Below are positions 48,811-62,605 of a stretch of DNA of 64,000 bases, piece after piece (positions within the stretch are counted from its first letter, which is position 1; each line of letters begins with the position of its first letter). The stretch covers positions 35,520,932 through 35,584,931 of the forward strand of contig NC_069132.1 in assembly GCF_026914265.1 (NCBI RefSeq). The letters are read 5' to 3'. The DNA comes from Mya arenaria (Eukaryota > Mollusca > Bivalvia > Myida > Myidae). Made by a program: the position numbers and the translations under genes. The notes beneath the pieces were generated by a model. That model was not told where the DNA came from. It saw only the letters and a list, made by a program, of their open reading frames with translations, and did no database searches.

Positions 48811-50969
48811 CTGTTATAAATTCGTCCAGGGACTCAAGTGTTTTGTTTTTGTTTCAAAAACCAATGTGAGAATGAGATTACTCTTGACGGTCCAACTTAA
48901 CTGTATAGATAGCAATTCCTTTACGTGCAGGTAAACAAACAACTCTTATTTACAAAGCGAACTACCCCGGTGATTCACCACCCGTTTATCTAAAGAATTG
49001 TTACGGCTGACCTAAAGTTTTGGGGGAATGTACATATGTACTAAATTGAGTTATGGGGAACTTGTCTGGTGCCTTGGTTTGTCTTGTAATGAAGATGCTT
49101 AGCTTTAAGAATGACTGTGTTTTGTGTAGGGGGTTTAAGCATTATATATGTAAGAAAAACACACACTTAAATGCATTCTAGAATTATTCTAGAATTATTT
49201 TCGTCACGTAAGATAAGAATAGTGGCCTGTACTATAATACAGTACTGTTAAGACTAAACTTGACAGTTTGTGCACTTAATGTGCACTAGAGATGCACTAC
49301 AAGTGCACTCCATAGTGCACATAAGTAAGGCAAGAGAAAGACAATTTAAAGACAATAAATATAAATGAGATACTCATAAAGAAATAGAAGGACCACAAGA
49401 AATAAATGTTTAAAGCGTATATAGGCATCATTGTATGAATGGTAATATTACTATTTATCCCCCTGGTATTAAGGTAAACTAGACCAGCAGATCCCCTCTC
49501 ATACATAAGTCGAACTTGAGCCATTTCTTGTACATTTATTGTGAAATGAATACATAACAATATAAACTAAGCCATCATGCATATATGACCCAAAATCACA
49601 TATATACTAAATGATAAATAAAAAGCTCAATCTACAAAAAGCAGCAATACAAAGTATTAAGAAATGCAAGTAAGTTTGCAAACAAGCAGAATTATTCAAA
49701 CGATGATTTTAATGACAAAGACAGTTCTATATATCGAATATTGGTGTATGAATTTACATCAGGAACACAATTTCAGGAAGTAATCAATGTGATATAAATG
49801 TATGATCAAGAAATAAATGTACGTAGATGAAAATAAATACCACAGCCGATATAATTGTTATGCAAATACATGATCATACAAAAGAACAAAACTATTACAT
49901 GTACATAAACAGATGCATGTGCTGGTTTTATATGAAAACAAAAACAGAAACAAATCTAAACACAGCATACAATACCAAAATGTTCATGTTGAATCAATAT
50001 TTTTGCTTTCATGAGTCTTATTGTAAACACTTAGCAGGGGACAGTTGTACATGTATTATCAGAACGCTCTCAAATTTCGTTGAAAAACAACAATATATGT
50101 GATGCTTTATGCAATGAGCAATTTTTATACCAATATCTTTCTTCGTAACAGATATCTATCCATACGTTTAGTCATTCCAACTAGCTTTACAAATGCTTGA
50201 AGAAGACCCTATGCTTTTAATCTATAACTTAGATGGATATTTGGAATGTAACAAAGTGTTACAAAAAGACACATTCTGCCTCACACAGCTGTTGTATTAT
50301 TGCTCGTTACATAGTGTAACAGATCACGATCTAACTATGCAATTTGCCCGTTTACGCAGCAATAACATTAGATAGGTTTTACCAATGTCTTTGTTCGCAC
50401 AAAGCATTTAATCTACTTATACCTTCATCAGTCATAAAAGTACATAATGCAAAATAAGACAGATAAGGGGTGGTTTTAAACAGGTCTGTAATAAACACTT
50501 ATCACAGAAAGTAGATTTACAGCCATTTGAAATGATTTGTATATAAAAGTAATATATTAAAAGAACTTTACATTTGTAAATATATGTTGAGTTTATCACC
50601 AATTAAAACAAATATAACAGAAAGAAAACAAAAAACAAATAAGGTTTGTGAATCATTTAAAAAAAACTAAATCCATGACTTTGTGTGGCACATAAAAGAA
50701 TCTATAACAAAAACATATCTGTAACCACTATCAGACATACTGATTGACTGCAAGCTTTTGCCACAACAAGAACCCTCTTAGTCCATGTTGAAAGCGTTGT
50801 GCTATACAATGTAAATTGTTAGTAAAATAACAACAATTTTACCATTTTGAATAAGCTTTGTGAACTCTGCACTCCTTAATACAGGCATTAAAACTAGCTT
50901 TTACAAAGGGACTCTCATATTAGCAGTATTTACATGGCTACCTCCATCCTCGGTACGTTGAACAACAAA
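48811..50969. other. Intergenic AT-rich stretch, unit 2
   Basis: Counterpart of 24746-26889, including the GTGCAC cluster at 49270-49320. No gene is supported. Confidence 0.45.
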
Positions 50970-51288
50970 CATGCTCATATCTTTAGACCAGTTTGCACAG
51001 CCTTGCTTTCTCATAGCTATGGACTACTTTGCACAGCATTGCCTGCTCATACTTATGGACCAGTTTGTACAACATTGACTGCTCATATTTATGGACCAGT
51101 TTGCACAGCCTTGGTTTCTTGTATCTATGGACCAGTTCACACAACATTGCTCATTTTTATTGATCAGTTTGCACAGCAATGCATGCTCATATTTATGGAC
51201 CAGTTTGCACAGCATTGCCTGCTCATATTTATGGACCAGTTTGCACAATATTGCATGCTTATATTTATGGACCAGTTTGCACAATAAG
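50970..51288. repeat. 36-bp minisatellite, 9 units, unit 2
   Basis: One unit fewer than unit 1, and a 4-bp deletion in the sixth unit (CTCATTTTTATTGATCAG). That deletion breaks the frames that are open in unit 1, which argues against a coding role. Confidence 0.85.
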
Positions 51289-51893
51289 TGTACATAATGG
51301 TGTGAGAGATTCACAGATGAAAATACATCTGCCTCTTAAACTGAAAGCCAGAACAGACTATAATGACTTTAAAGTAAAGAAAGCATTTACAGGGATTCAT
51401 TTTGCTGCACTTCCCAAGTCCGTCCTGAGGACTCATTATTCCCAAACACGTACATCCTGGAGATGCACTTTTTTCAGTGATATATATGCATATAGCAAAG
51501 CTTTGGACTGTTAGGTGTGTGCTCAGGACCCACGGTTGTGAAATATGGAGTCCTGAGCAGATTTAAAAATGAATCACAGCAGCAAACTACATGTGTACAT
51601 TAATAATAATTAAAATAACGCATCATTAAAACAACACTAAACAATTTCAAGTCATGCAACAAATCACTTGTCAACACATATTTTCATGAGCCATTTGTGC
51701 TTAATATCAGGATAAGAATGTTTGCTGGTCATCAACATATAGTGGTAAATCATCAGTCACAAATGATATCTATTTCACTATACATAATTCAACCATCTTA
51801 TCAATGATGTTTCAATCAATTTTTCGAATGTTTTGTTCATTTTGTTGTAATGAGATATTTTTTTACCAAATAGTTAAGTTGGAAATAAATTAA
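51289..51893. other. Non-coding stretch, unit 2
   Basis: Counterpart of 27249-27850; nothing recognised. Confidence 0.4.
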
Positions 51894-52096
51894 AGCTGCA
51901 CTCTCACAGACTGAATGTTTTGACAACTTTTGACAACTATGCTTCAAGCCATTAAACATTAGTTTTCGAACTGAAATATGAAAATCTGGGATCTCATTTG
52001 TCAGCAGTCTTTTATCACTAGTTTGCAGAAAAATTGCTTTTTCCAAGACAAAAAATAACAAAGCTGTAAAAACGGTAAATCTGTGAGAGTGCAGCT
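51894..52096. mobile_element. Foldback MITE, unit 2 copy a, internally deleted
   Basis: Starts AGCTGCACTCTCACAGACTG after TTAA and ends GTGAGAGTGCAGCT. It is about 120 bp shorter than the unit-1 copy, with TTTTGACAACTTTTGACAAC marking the deletion junction. Its left end is closer to the family consensus than the unit-1 copy. Confidence 0.75.
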
Positions 52097-53039
52097 ATAA
52101 GGTTTATTTCAAATTGCAAGAAATTATATTTCTGACACTCGCTAAGTATCCGCAGAAATTCTTGACCTTACAATTTTTTGTCGTATAAACATTGATAACA
52201 TAACAAGGTTTTTTCAATACAGTTATGGTTTTAGCTAATGAGTATATGGAGGATGCTGCACCCTGCCATATTTGGTGCCCTCAAGGAGACTGACATGTGC
52301 ACCCTTCTGCCTTCTAGAATTGAATGCTTTAAATAATAATTTTTTTCTTTAATTTAGTTATAAAACAATAAAACATTTTCAATGATACTTAATACAAACA
52401 AACTTAATATATCTGGCAGTTGAAAATTAAACTACTTCAATTACTCATATTTCACAAACAATTTTTGTCATGATTACAATATTGAAGTTTTTCACATCCT
52501 GATGCAGTGTGCCCTTTAAACCCTTAGCACCCTGTCCCTTTTTCTGCAGCACCCTGCCCTTTTTAAAACGAGGCTAAAACATAACAGTAACAGTACTATT
52601 AAAATAATGGTGCTTACATTTTCAAACATTTAAAAGTAGACTCTGGACTGTTAAGAGCACTGTAAATAACACCTAAGGTATAAAATATATAAAACATTTA
52701 GGAAGTAAGTTTTCAATGGCAAACATGAAATATATGTATATGAAAATCTTGCTGTTAACTCTTTAAAAATAAAGTACAGTTTGATGTAAGATAAACACCA
52801 TTCTAGATTTCAATTGTTTTAAAAATACATGTTACTCACAGGGATGATTTCAAATATCACTGGTAAAGATTCACATTATCCTGCAAAACATTTTAACAGT
52901 CTTTATAGCTGTGTAACTTCACTAAAGGTATATTTAATCTGTAAGCTACATGTGTAATCATCACCACATTGCAATGCCTAATTGTTTAAGCTTACAGAAT
53001 GTCAAAATAAAAAATATTTCCTTCTTCTACAGCTTGGAT
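52097..53039. other. Non-coding, probable CPT1 3' flank, unit 2
   Basis: Counterpart of 28177-29121, visibly more diverged than the flanks of gene A. No gene is seen. Confidence 0.35.
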
Positions 53040-56000
53040 TTAGTTAAGCAGATCCCGTATTTCATTCATGGAGTCCATGATGGCGTCGGTCATTTTGTGC
53101 GCTGACGTCTCCTCGGAGTACTTGTTTGCGCTCACATGGAAAAGGACTGAAAGTAAATAGTAGTGTAACATGTGATAGTTTTTTGTGCTTAAGGTAAAGA
53201 AACTGATGATCAAGCAGTTTCGGTAAAAGCACAAAAATAACTTTCTATGTTTTGTTTAAAATTTCGTTTACTGCGTTAAAAATAAGGAATTTTTGGAATG
53301 CTGTATTTCAAAAATAAAATAATCTACTGTACTCACTGAGATCTTCTCCAACAATGATATAGGAGACCCCATAGCCATTTGGATTCACTGCAGCAAAGCC
53401 CCCACCTAGACACGACTTCTCCTGCTTCCATATATCCGTGTACTTTGTCGGAGTCTGAGATGTGCTCAATACATCTGGCATGAACATGTACTGAAACACA
53501 AAATAACATAAATATATAACACATGAATTTATTTCAATGCCATATTTCATTTTGTATCTATTTAATTTAACGCCAAATTTATTTCTGAAATGAAGTTCAG
53601 TATGAGAGTATCAATATAAAGTTATCAATTACAGTCAAAACTCGCTTTGTTGAAGTCATTGATATCTCGGAGATAACAAAAATTTCATATAACTGAAATA
53701 TAAAATGTGTAACTGAAAAAAAAAAAGTTTTACATAACCGGGACATCAAGATTTGACATAGCAATTTTCGACTGTATAATCAGTCATCTGTTATAAAATT
53801 AACAACAAATTCTATAGCCGGATGTTACAAACCATAATAATACTCACTAAACGATTTCTTATAGATAAAGCATCATACTTTAGGGTCAAATTAGTATCTT
53901 GTACCTTGTTTTTGAACACACTGGGGAGCTCCATCTGAAGTTCTTTACAGCAGGCAAACAGCCCAAACATGTGACGATCCCACCCGAGCCCTACCACGGC
54001 CTCGTTCTTCAGCTTGGTCTGTGCGTTGATGGCCCGTTTCAGTAGCAAGATCTTCTGTTCCCGAGTTGTCCCTTTCATCAGCGACATGGCCTTGCACCAG
54101 GCTACTGAAGACTCCGTCACTGGTCGTATTGTTTCAGTACGCCCATCAGCAAACATTCTGCATGAAATATTACATAGTTGATCATGGTTGTTCTCTATAT
54201 CAAAGGCATATTGTAATCAAGATATACTCTGCTAAATGTTCTGTTAACTTCATGAAATCATTAGATTTTAACAAGTGCACCACGAAGGGAACACCAAATC
54301 TGGCAAACTCGCTAATCTGTCGGGGGTTTCCGTGAAAAAAGGGGCAGAACTAGAAAATATTTACAGTCAGGGTTATGGGCCTTATCATACACGTGCATAT
54401 TGTTTTTTACAACATGTATTCCACATTTTATTTGAATATCTTGAAAGTTTTTAAATTATGGCCATGGTTCTAGTTTTTGCAAAATGCTGATGACACCAAG
54501 CCTATCATATTACTTTGACCTTTTTTATTTGAATAACAGACAAGCTAATAAACAAGAGCTGCCACAGGGACAACCCACTCAATTATTCTGCCGCTTTTAA
54601 GTTAAATGATTGCAAAGTTTTGGTTTAATATGCATGGGTCACTGTAAAATTAGATTACATGAAAACCTTTACCAAAATTTCTAAGTTGAATAAAAAACAG
54701 CCATAATTTGCATAACAAGTATATGCAAAAAGAGTTATTTACTTGATGTATTAGCATGATGGATGGTTAAGAACCCTTGTATAGTATAAAGTTTCAATGC
54801 AATATATGAAGTAATTGATGATATATTGACTTCTGTGAGCTTTATACAAAACCTTAACCAGAATTTATAGGTTTAAAATATATCCAGTAATGAGTTATCT
54901 AACCTGGTCATTTAAGTAGGTTTGATGGTTAAGTACCATTGTATAAAGTCTGAATGAAATTTCAAGTAGCTACTAAGATATTAACCTATGTGTACTTACA
55001 TGTAAAAGTTTAAAAGTAGAATATCTAAGTCAAATGATAAAAGGCCATAATTTGTATTATATATGAAAGACAGAGTTATCTAACTTCATAAATTAAGTAG
55101 GTTATGAACAAAGTTTGAATTCAATACATGATGTTTTTTGCTGAGATATTGAGTGCTAACATGCAAAACTTAACCAGTGTGTGACGCTTACTCATATGCT
55201 TGGGTGAGTAGGTATAGGTCTCCATATTTTTTTGAATAGTTGAGCTAAAATTGTGGTTATTAAGAAAACCATAAGAAATCTACCTCGTGGATGCAGACTC
55301 ATATGTTTTCACACATTTTCCATTCAGCTTAAAGTATGCCAGTTGAATCGCCATCTGAAAGTTAAACGAATATATTTCATTTACCTTAACACAATCACCT
55401 TTAATTAATACATGATCATTTATGTTCTATTGTTTCCGGAGTAATGGACAACCTGGTTTCACTATGTATGAAATAATAACAACACTTGTTTGAATTGAAA
55501 TAAGGGCATTTATTCTAGAATGCCGGAAGTTTAAAGTTATTTTTCCATATCTGGACAATACATGATCATTTATTTAATACATGGAATGAAAATAATTCAA
55601 AGTTTTTGATAAATTAATAAAGATAATTGTAAAGACCATCCACGGAATGTGCAAATAAACTCCTCAGCCATAATAATTGGGGCATTTAAACATTCATAAT
55701 GTTATATTAATGTGACTTTTTTTTTTGTACAATTGTTCAAATTTACATCTAGAGTTTAACATTTATAATTGCAAGCAATTAGCTGTCAACACCAATACTT
55801 TGACAATATGCTGACTTTTTCTAAAAGAGGAGCTGAGTTCTGTCACAAACTTTGAGAGTAATACATGTATTTTCTAGATTCAAAGACACATGTCCAGGAG
55901 CTTACCTGTATGTATCCATCAGGACTGAGCCTCTTGGTTTTGATGAAGCCTTTGCCATAATCCGCGAACACACTCTTTGACACAAAACCGTTCGCCTGTG

Positions 56001-59000
56001 ATCAAATCATAACAATGTAAAATATGATGAAACCATCTCTGTCAAATTTAACAAGGTGCATCATTGTACACATAAAGCACAATCTAGATATGGGTACTGT
56101 TTTTGCATACATATAAATAATGAAAAATAACAACAACAAAACAGAACACAAACTAATTTGTTTACATGTATCTCTACAGTGAAACATAAACATGCAATAT
56201 ATTAACAGCATGTATCACATACCAGTTTCTTGAAGTGTTCAAGAGATTCAGTGATTTCATTTTCAACATCGCATAGGTCCCATTCAAGTCTGAAAATATA
56301 CATAGTCTCTTATTACAGTTCACTCCTAACACTTGGTAGATAAATTTTAATGGGTTGATATAAAACAGTAATAAATTTATGACCAAAGCAAGATTATCCC
56401 CACACTTCGGGATTCAGACAAAAAATAATGAAATGAATAGTTGACTATTTCAAACACAAATATGGGATTTTTTACCTCACCATTTTAAGTTTGGGGCCAT
56501 GGCCTTTCTGAATGGGATAAATGTGTAAATTTGACTAGAATTAAGAATCTAAATTTGCCTTGCAATGAACAACAAGAGCTGTCACAGAGACAGCGCGCTC
56601 GACTATTCCGCTGCTTTTCGGTGTATGGATTGAAGATTAGATTAGATTTCAATGCAATACATGATGTGCTGAGATATTTGCATAATTGAATCGGAAAATA
56701 TTTGAGGTGGTACGCAAACTTTAACGTAAATTCTAAGTAGAAAAAGGGGCATAATTTTGTCAAAATGCTTGATAGAGTTACCTCCTCCTGTGTACAGGTT
56801 GGGAGCATGATGGTGAACAAGCGTGCTAAGTTTCAAAGCCAGATGTCAATGGACTTTGAAAATATTTAAGGTGGTACGCAAACTTTAAAGTAAATTCTAA
56901 GTCGAAAAAGGGGCATAATTTTGTCAAAATGCTTGATAGAGTTAACCCCCTCCTGTGTACAGGTTGGGGGCATGATGGTGAACAAGTGTGCAAAGTTTCA
57001 AAGCCATATGTCAATGGACTTTGAAAATATTTGAGGTGGTACGCAAACTTTAACGTAAATTCTAAGTAGAAAAAGAGGCATAATTTTGTCAAAATGCTTG
57101 ATAGAGTTACCTCCTCCTGTGTACAGGTTGGGGACATGATGGTGAGCAAGTGTGCAAAGTTTCAAAGCCATATGTCAATGGACTTTGAAAATATTTAAGG
57201 TGGTAAGCAAACTTTAACATAAGTGGTTACGCCGACGCTCGGGTGACTAGGATAGCTCTCCTTATTCTTCGAATAGTCGAGCTAAAAATGCTTTAAAAAA
57301 TGGACAAAAACAAATACAATGTGATAAAGTTTGTTTCTTTGTTTCTATGCCAACTCTTCAATACATATATGGTTTGGGTTTATTATTATCATTATTATTA
57401 TTTTATTCATTTATGTTTTAGAACATACAATTGAGAACTTTTTTTTTTACTTTTGGAAAAAAAATGAATCGGGAATAAGGCTGACTTTGGCCCAAAACTG
57501 GTTAGAAAGAACATAGTAAGTTTCTTTTGTAAGATTTGACTGTCCCTGAAACTACCATACCAATAATGAGGGGGCAAAAAAATCTTTACAAATCTAGTTA
57601 AGTTTAAAGGCTATGGGGGCATCTTATTACCAATCATACTGTAAAATCAAATTTTCTAATCAATTATTATTGGGTTTAAAGAGAAATATATTGAAACAGG
57701 AAAGTTCTGCTGATAATTTTACTTATGCTATGTAAATTAACAAGTTAAATCTTGAATTCTGTTCTGAAACTCACTCAGTATTAAGTATGAAATCATGATC
57801 TTATTATATTTTGTTGTACGCTCATTGATACAATGATCCAAATCACCCAAGGATGTCTATCTTAACCACTGATTTGTGTGATGAAATTAATAATATATTT
57901 CAAGAAGGTATAGACATCTAGTTTCTTTCAGTTAATATATATTTATATTCATATCTATACTTCTTTGCTCCAATAGTTCAGATCAATGTTGACGTTTATT
58001 TCTTTGTGCATGTAGTTGTATGTTAACAAAGGACGGTAAACTGTTAGCATGAAATTGAAGATCATTTAAGTCAGATTATTCAACAAACCTTGGAAGTCGT
58101 ATATAAAACTGTCTGTATCATTATATAAAACTGACAGGTATCATGTTACCCAAATGTTCTTTCTTGTGATCACAAAAAAGTCATGCAACTTCCTAAATGT
58201 GATTGAAGATCTTTCGAATTTTGGAGAACGGAATGGGCGAAAATCTTGATTTATTTTGATATGAATATAGATTATCTAAATACAACTCTGAAGAATTAAA
58301 CTGGAAATTACAAAGTTTTTAAAATGGAACTGACAGGTGCAAAATCTTTAACACACTCAGTGCTGAATGCCTCCGATGGTTTAATCCATGACTTTGAATG
58401 CTCCTTGTGCCTTGAGGACAACTGTTAACACCGAGGCCAAGTTCTTCTGCAGAAACTGCTCTAAAGGCTACTGTGTTACATGTGTTATTCATCATAATAA
58501 ACTGTTTAAGAAGCATGCAGTGCTTGGTCGCAATGATGTGGACAAGTGAGTGGGGCAAGGAAACGCTCTTGAGACGTGTGACCTTCACCCAACAAAAGTC
58601 ATCGAAATGGTTTGTGAAGATCACATGGAGCTTTGCTGTAGCATCTGTGTCTCCCTTAACCACAGGTATGTGAATAAATTGAATAAAATATTTCTGTTGT
58701 GGATAAAATGTCCACTTACACAACAAAATTTTACCCTAGACAAATGGATTTTCGCATTGAATCAAAACCTTTTGACACCAAAAACAAGAAATATTATTTA
58801 TACATAATATAAAAGTAAACATGTTATATCAACAATAAAGAAATATAATTTTATAGATATATATTTATATTCATTGCATTGTTTGACTGCATCCAATAGG
58901 ATGTGCCACAGCATTAGCCTGGTAGAAAACCTGGCAAAGGGCATACATGAGCTGGCTGAATTCAAGCAGCTTCCTGCCAATGTTAGCAAGCTGACATCAA

Positions 59001-62000
59001 GCCTGAACCAGGTCATACAAGACATGAAGAAAAAACAACAATTACTGAAGACATCTGGGAAGTCCACTCTGAAGGAGATCAAAGCCTTGAGGGATACACT
59101 AAACCAGCTGCTAGAAGAGCTCGAGAGGAGGACAGTTGAACAGATGGACAGTGTCCTGGCTGACCTTGATGAGATGATTCAGAAGGACATTGACTCCTGC
59201 ACAAACATTCATGGGCAACTGAAGGCCTTTCTGGATAATGTCCAGTCACAAGACAAAGGAAGTGAGCCCAGCGTCTATATTGGATACAGAAAATGTCAGG
59301 ACAAGATGGCAGACGCCAAAAAGCAGCTTCATGAGATGGCCATCAAAGCAGAGATGACTGTGTCCTTCCAGCCTGACAACCATGCTGTAGAAATACTGAC
59401 GGACATGCTAACACTGGGGAATATCCAGGCAGATACTGCAAAAGACGCTAGAAATCAATCTACTCTGAGTAAAGAGCACTTGGACACTCTGAAAGCTTTT
59501 ACTGTGAAAACCAAGAAGACATATTCAGTTCAGCAGAAGACAGATGATAAATCCTGTGATATAACTGGTATAACTGAACTACCAGGAGGAGACATTATAC
59601 TAATAGACTTAAGTAACACTAAAGTTAAGCTGCTGAACAGCCAGTTCCAGGTGATAGGCAGCTGTGAGGTTCCAAAGCATCCACAGGACATATGCCATAC
59701 CACAGGGAATGAGCTTGCTGTAGCTATAAACTGTAATGAAGTCAAACGACATGCGCTCCAGTTCCTGAGAGTGTTTACAGGCAGCCTGATAATGACCGAA
59801 AGGTTTTAGTTGACCATTGCTGTAACTCCATCAGACACCATGAGGGGCAGCTGTATGTGGGCTCTTACACAGCCCTGTACCTCTACACTGAAGCTGGCCA
59901 GCTCATCAAAGTGGTATATGAAGACAAATCAGGATACCTTACAGTGAATCATTTTGCTCTAAGTAAAGATTGCAGGAAGATTTATATTCCAGCCTCCAAA
60001 CGCAATTCATTGGTCACCATTGACAACACAGGCAACATTCTGGACACTCTTAAGGACCCTGGCATTAACTGGCCACAAAGTGTACATGTGAGTGAGGGAG
60101 GTCAAGTGTTTGTGTGTTCATCTGGTTCCCACACTGTGGTGCAGGTTACCCATGACGGCGGGCAGAAACTGGCTACACTGGTCAGACAGGGAGATGGAAT
60201 AAACTGTCCAAAAACAGCCTGGTACAGCACAAACACTGGCAGACTCATTGTGGGCGGAGAATAAGACAATATTCTGGTGGTAGAACTGCAGTAGTGTGAT
60301 GATTGTTTTTAGTGTATATATTTTATCTTGCAGACATCTGGGTTTTTTTCTTGTTTCAAAAAATCCAACCCTCCTTGTATTATAATGTATACAGAAATAC
60401 AATTCCTAACTCCTTGTATTATAACATTACAATTTGTGTAATTGCAGTCCAAAATATAATAATATAATAGTGATTTTTAACAATGAAAACGTTTGCATAT
60501 TGGTGTTGTTTGTTTAGATGTCTCTGCAGATGTAGATGGTGACTTTACTTGTTTACTTGCTTGGCTAAAATATCACATAATCTTCAAAACTGAAACTTCA
60601 TCTTATAAATACATATGCATATAAAGACATTAAGTTCTTAAATTATTATTTACTGTTATTTGATCCCTGATAATGGGTGAGTTTTGAGAAAATTCCTGTT
60701 TACCATTTCTCAATTGTACAACATATTATTTTGAAGTAAATGTAAAAAAATGATAGAAATTTCTTTAAAATTGGCAAATTTCTTAAATTTCATTTACAAT
60801 TTCACAAGAAGAAAGTGTTTTTCAAATTCTGTTTACCACATAGTTTTTTATGAATTTAATCTTAAACAAAAGTGTCTGAGCAAACACTTACATTAGAAGG
60901 GGCAAGTTTTTACAACTGTGTATTGTCTATCAAGATTCTCATTTGAAAATCTTACTTTAAGCTGCATTCTCACAGATTGACAGTATTGGCATTTGTTTTA
61001 TTTTGGTTTCAAAAACAGCTGATTTTTAATCAATGCCTTCCAGCTAGTCATTTAAGTTAAACCACTATAAAACAGCTTGTCATTGTCCGGAAAACTGGCA
61101 AAAACTTCATTTTTCTTGAAGCCTTTGTAACGCTTTTGGCCATAAAACGTAATATTGCCTCATTTCAAGACAAACATAAATAAGTTGTCAAAACTGTCAT
61201 CTATGAGAGTGCAGCTTTTAGAGTTATGGCAAAGGTAAATATATATGCCATGGCAATGCAGACAACTCAAGACTATTTTCTTTAAAGAAACAGACGAGCT
61301 GAAATTGTAAACACTGTTCGTGGCTTTTAAACGATGATATATTTTCATGCTTAAATAAAGTAAAATTGCCTGATATATTTGAACTTACTTGGTTGGTGTC
61401 TGTAGTTTCTGCACAATGGCCTCAGGGGCTTTGGGGACACTTCCATCTTCATTGTACTGCTCCTTGGCCAAAATGTATTCCCAGATGCGACCTGGCATCT
61501 ACAAGAAAACACAATACCATGGGATGATACATTAAACTCAAGTGAAGCTAGGCAAACTTTGATGTAACACACCAATCGTAAAGTCAAAGGTTAACCTATG
61601 CAATCATTTTTTCCAGCAGTTTTACAATTTCATGCAAAAAATTACCTGATGATATTGTTGTGCATAAACTACGCTCCTGATTAAAAAGTGTAAACAATAT
61701 AGGTATATTTTAGATTACAAGTCTTGATGTTATTTTGCTTCTGCTTATGGCTGTTGTTACATCAATCTAGGATGAACAATTTGCGCCTTAGTTGACAATT
61801 AACCTTTAATGTATTATCCGGTACATACATGAATGTGATGGACCTGAAAGCTGAAGCGCTGAAACCATTTCACCGACTGGTTTGGGGCTGCTTTAAGCCT
61901 CAGATGGGGTAAAGCATCATATCAAGAAGCAATATTAGCTTTTTCAAAGCTCTTTTTAGGGCTCTTTTGCCTCAAATTTGAGGCCAACTGGGGTGCCAAC

Positions 62001-62244
62001 ACTAACAACAAATAAAGCAACAACCAGAGCAAATGGTCAACTTTTTTAATCAGTTCAAAAAAGAAAACCCAGGGCGGAAAGTCCCTGGAGTCATAGGATC
62101 TGTGAAAATTCCCAATTCTTTTGACAAATCACTTCCCTGTACTTAGCTTAGATACTAACCGTAGCATCACTGCATGCGTGTTCAGCATTCACCCCTATTT
62201 TGCCATTGGCGTAGGAAATGTACTGGAGGGCTTTGTCAAAGTAT
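53040..62244 (-). CDS. CPT1: Carnitine O-palmitoyltransferase 1 (unit 2, runs off window)
   Basis: Eight exons on the minus strand match unit 1, in coding order: 62160-62244 (catalytic His, VNAEH), 61389-61498, 56223-56289, 55906-55995, 55284-55354, 53905-54157, 53337-53490 and 53040-53146 (stop TAA at 53040-53042). All frames and splice sites are intact. The counterpart of the 40352-40401 exon would lie near 64113, just outside, and the N-terminal exons should follow to the right. This is therefore the copy that could be a complete CPT1, if those exons exist there. Gene B2 lies antisense in the intron between 56289 and 61389. Confidence 0.85.
53632..53774. mobile_element. Short MITE, Tc1/mariner- or pogo-like, unit 2
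   Basis: Counterpart of 30042-30183 with the same TA-flanked CAGTC ends. Confidence 0.6.
54554..55245. mobile_element. Bivalve MITE family, intron copy, unit 2
   Basis: Counterpart of 30964-31652, with small indels (for example an extra CAGAGTTATC block near 55071). Confidence 0.55.
56575..57282. mobile_element. Same MITE family with three ~161-bp internal repeats, unit 2
   Basis: Counterpart of 32990-33522 with one additional internal unit. Successive units begin near 56700, 56868 and 57030, each with GGTGGTACGCAAACTTTAA. Confidence 0.7.
57283..58323. other. Intronic AT-rich stretch upstream of gene B2
   Basis: Counterpart of 33523-34561; no coding sequence seen. Confidence 0.35.
58324..60264 (+). 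pseudogene. TRIM-like gene B2, three reading-frame breaks before the shared late stop
   Basis: Counterpart of gene B1: exon 1 58324-58665, exon 2 58900-60264. It shares the TGA between the B-boxes (in the B frame) and the premature TAA at the C-terminus. It also has one inserted base in exon 1 (GACAACTGTTAACACC against GACAATGTTAACACC) near 58422, and one missing T in exon 2 (AGGTTTTAGTTG against AGGTTTTTAGTTG) near 59804, which ends the frame at 59809. Outside these the exon 2 copies are almost identical. The T-run change could be a sequencing error; the exon 1 insertion is less easily explained that way. Confidence 0.7.
60265..60959. other. 3' flank of gene B2, intronic to CPT1
   Basis: Counterpart of 36502-37198; nothing further recognised. 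Confidence 0.4.
60960..61217. mobile_element. Foldback MITE, unit 2 copy b
   Basis: Counterpart of 37199-37456. Confidence 0.65.
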
Positions 62245-62281
62245 CTGTAAAGTAGAACCCCAAGCGTTTAAGCTGCACTCT

Positions 62282-62605
62282 CACAGATTTACAGTTTTGA
62301 CATTTTTTTTTATTTTTTGTCTTGGGATGAGCCTAATTTTCATAAATATCTGCAAACCAGTGATAAAAGACAGTTCGCAGTTTTTCATATTTCCGTTCGA
62401 AAATTTATGTTTCATGGCTAAAAGCATTACTATAGGTTTAAGAAAAAAGCATAAAACATCAAATTTTGAAATTAAATATGAAAATCTGCAATCTGATTTT
62501 TTGTTAGCAGTCTTATATCACTGGTTTCCATGCATTTTCCCAAAATTTGGCTCGTTCCAATAAAAAAAGTTGTCAAATGTTCAGAAATTCTGTGAGAGTG
62601 CAGCT
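62282..62605. mobile_element. Foldback MITE, unit 2 copy c
   Basis: Counterpart of 38521-38844, again about 36 bp from the acceptor of the CPT1 exon with the catalytic His. Confidence 0.75.

Noticed and set aside
56826-57149. Minus-strand frame of 107 codons
   Set aside because: It spans two ~161-bp internal MITE repeats and its peptide is a repeat of itself.
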